Positions 33,501 to 34,627 of a DNA stretch of 34,627 nucleotides are shown piece by piece. A model generated the notes under the pieces. The model saw only the letters and a list, made by a program, of their open reading frames with translations, ran no database searches and was not told the origin of the DNA. The DNA comes from Ignavibacteriales bacterium (lineage in GTDB: Bacteria > Bacteroidota > Ignavibacteria > UBA10030), in contig JACPSI010000128.1 in the NCBI GenBank assembly GCA_016193365.1, positions 1 to 34,627 of the forward strand, in the 5' to 3' direction. Each line of letters opens with the position of its first letter. The first letter of the stretch is position 1. The position numbers and the translations under genes were made by a program.

Positions 33501-34627
33501 GACGCATGGGTGCCGGAAAGCGTTGATGGAATATTGACATTCAGGTCAGCAGACCCAGTGTTCGTCAATACTATCGTGGTATCGGTCGTTGCATTCGGTA
33601 TCTCTTGGTCAGGGAATGTCACGGCTCTTACGCTTGACTGCGCAAACGGCGCGAGAACTGTCTCAACCATGATTGAGTCAGTGTAGGCTGAGTATCCTGC
33701 TGAGTTATACGCTCGGACCCTGTAATAATAAGTGCTGTTTGCTGTCAGACCCGTGTCCTGATATGTCGTTGTTCCTGGTGGCACTGAAGGCAAGATCCGG
33801 AAGTTCTCTACCCAAGCTCCACTTCCAAATTTTCGATCGAGGCGGAAGGACTCTTCATTAGTAGAGTTATCTGCCCAAGCGATAGTGGCCGACGAGGCGT
33901 TGAACGTGGTGACCTGCAAGCTTGTTGGCGCCAGTGGCAATGTCGCTGGTGTAACAGTTTGATCTCCTCCGAGAGAAGTTTGGGAATTGCTGTTGCGAGC
34001 TACAGCTCTGTAAGTATACGTCCTGCCGGCAATCAGATTCTTGAGAGTGTCGCTCACATTAACGGGATTCACGCCGGAGACCTTAATCTTGGGAAGTTTA
34101 TTCTCCGTCGTCCGATCGAAGTCGACATTTTCTCCCCATTGGAAGAACACCACGGTGGCTGTGTCCCCGTTTGGATTGACTGTGGCATGCACAATTGCCG
34201 TGTTCAACGTGACGCCTGTTGCAGCATTTGTCGTTACCGTGGGAGCACTTGCCGCCCGGGTCGAGAAGCTGAATGTCGATGAATATGGACTCGTACCACC
34301 AGAATTCGTCGCGCTGACATGCCAGTAGTACGTCGTGCTGTTTGCTAGACCACTCAAAGCCGTGGAAGTATCTGAAATCGTGGCATCCTGGAAAATGTTA
34401 GTCGTAAATTCGCCGCCGCCTCCTGTTGTCGGGTCTGTGGTAACTTGTATTCGATAGGAAGCAGCCGTTACGGATGAACTCCACCTCAGTGTCAAACTCA
34501 ACGACTGGTTGACAGCTCCGCTCGTCGGTGATGCCAGAGCCGGCGCCGAAGGTGCAGCAAGCGCTTCAGTCGTGAAGCTCCTTGCGGCGGAGAAGTCGCT
34601 ATAGCCTACAAGGTTTTTCGCCCTGAC
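30581..34627 (-). CDS. Large multidomain T9SS surface protein, N-terminus beyond window
   Basis: The frame is open to the right edge, giving more than 1340 residues. From the N-terminal side there are fibronectin type III repeats (SLTLRWSSSVTAASYRIQV, ATIAWADNSTNEESFRL, TYYYRVRAYNSAGYS). An ASH-like domain follows (FPDQEIPNATTDTTIVLTN, GQNRNIVVRFQP). Two copies of a module of about 210 residues are marked by LWYKYDS(A/P)PT, YFY(L/V)EDA(A/L)GNK and YRITATD. A unique C-terminal region carries QGWNLVGNPF. The T9SS sorting domain is NYPNPFNPETVIRY to KKMMLMK. It should be an adhesin-like or matrix protein; no enzyme domain was found. Confidence 0.9.
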   Translation of the reverse strand, partial: VRAKNLVGYSDFSAARSFTTEALAAPSAPALASPTSGAVNQSLSLTLRWSSSVTAASYRIQVTTDPTTGGGGEFTTNIFQDATISDTSTALSGLANSTTYYWHVSATNSGGTSPYSSTFSFSTRAASAPTVTTNAATGVTLNTAIVHATVNPNGDTATVVFFQWGENVDFDRTTENKLPKIKVSGVNPVNVSDTLKNLIAGRTYTYRAVARNSNSQTSLGGDQTVTPATLPLAPTSLQVTTFNASSATIAWADNSTNEESFRLDRKFGSGAWVENFRILPSVPPGTTTYQDTGLTANSTYYYRVRAYNSAGYSAYTDSIMVETVLAPFAQSSVRAVTFPDQEIPNATTDTTIVLTNTGSADLNVNIPSTLSGTHASQFAVVSGSSPFTVKLTPGQNRNIVVRFQPNSLGAKQAVLLLQTDDFGHYPPDGVLADTLKGNGVDTTPPGVPVSLGPDPSQIGWHRGVTYTINWQGPSDASGVVKLWYKYDSAPTLGDAGNFVTALTSGAAGTAQITPPTAGTHLTYFYLEDAAGNKEVNNTSTVTLRYDNVAPTITHDSATVAAVVILNGAVQGSGAVIQASASKASELSGVNPTTFKLQWKKTSDGTWGSELAFPSIASSQTIPASAFITNNQPNSLEYRITATDTAGNVSTTDAYPVKVDIQTGAPTGLSSPAATNWTNSNTITVLWTGPPNAFNISKLWYKYDSPPTSGQEGFFVNVGGTTGNWSASILSPSSPGQHLVYFYVEDALGNKTIGNYASLTILYDNVPPTISHDSASVGPVTITAGVATSPKSITASSTKLSSLSPIASMSLEYRRVEVSTWTPVSYNAPFTNSAAAIPADVFTSGGVPNNIVYRITATDSAQNIKTTNAWSIVTVISDQPPPQPTPLPAASTMPGTEVKAYRLFSVPYQLTDQKPSSYIPASLGPHADGDVNYVNWRMQRITGGGTSTPDDYETFKDESALKPGAAFFLVVREADKKVTVSGATTVNAQVMNNDGIQLTQGWNLVGNPFTTAISYDSLRSSGPGAITDWAYYDGQGPRGSGWWTDANHKSLLPWEGLALYATQATKLLFGVIGQQTGVAPSFNLEAPLSVASKNSENESAWIVNVNAYRTDNDLKDEGNGVGMTDGASTGHDSYDSYQPPILEGKNVAVYFKGETSGRDMDIRPINDQGDSWDMKVITGDKGARIRLDLSGAKAIPNPAFEAYLVDLDESMAYNLRTTSAVEVNSKQGVRNFVVLVGTREFVDRERRGVDLVPREMKLFANYPNPFNPETVIRYQVSGAREVYNVSLKVYNLLGQEVVTLVEQEQIPGYYEIKFSARSLTTGVYFYRITVDGGTQDSRYVDVKKMMLMK

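Overview
The window reads as a chromosomal segment from a member of the Bacteroidota/Chlorobiota lineage, most likely Ignavibacteria-like. Evidence: two proteins end in type IX secretion (T9SS) C-terminal sorting domains (PNPFNP near the start of the domain, KKMML(M/I)K at the end), and several starts are preceded by the Bacteroidota-type promoter pattern TTG-N20-TAnnTTTG. This placement is inference from motifs; no database was searched. All genes but one lie on the minus strand, so transcription runs right to left.

Right edge, 25.6-34.6 kb (surface region): a very large T9SS-exported fibronectin-type repeat protein runs off the window. It is followed by a small T9SS-sorted protein, a tail-fibre-like secreted protein, and a secreted transglutaminase-like/TPR protein. 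Two copies of a dispersed repeat flank the small-protein/fibre pair. One copy carries an orphan 22-codon tail of a sorting domain, a sign of gene rearrangement.

Centre, 9.1-25.6 kb (housekeeping): der, a CoA-disulfide-reductase-like flavoprotein, upp, a TPR protein, a bifunctional Rel, ruvX, a monofunctional peptidoglycan glycosyltransferase with a heptad-repeat tail, and an AlbA_2 protein. The only plus-strand gene, a SpoU-type RNA methyltransferase, comes next. Then cmk-ispH-rpsA, then mtaB, a DUF5683-like protein, truA and an M48 metalloprotease lipoprotein. Most junctions are ATGA/GTGA overlaps, indicating translational coupling. Terminator-like hairpins sit directly in front of mtaB and truA.

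Left-centre, 4.7-9.1 kb: a trp block trpD-(corC-like)-trpC-trpF-trpB. TrpD lacks about 36 residues that should carry the PRPP-binding GTGGD loop. A CBS-domain CorC-like gene is embedded in the block, and trpA, trpE and trpG are not in the window.

Left edge, 0-4.6 kb: a surface-glycan cluster (GT4 glycosyltransferase, Wzx-like flippase, FkbM methyltransferase, GT-A glycosyltransferase, TIGR04325-type methyltransferase truncated by the edge).

The most notable observations are the gutted TrpD active site, the duplicated initiation region and overlapping small reading frame in the rpsA leader, the terminator-in-leader arrangement at two tRNA-modification genes, and the orphan sorting-domain tail inside a repeat pair. 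I see no tRNA, rRNA, CRISPR array, transposase or phage module.
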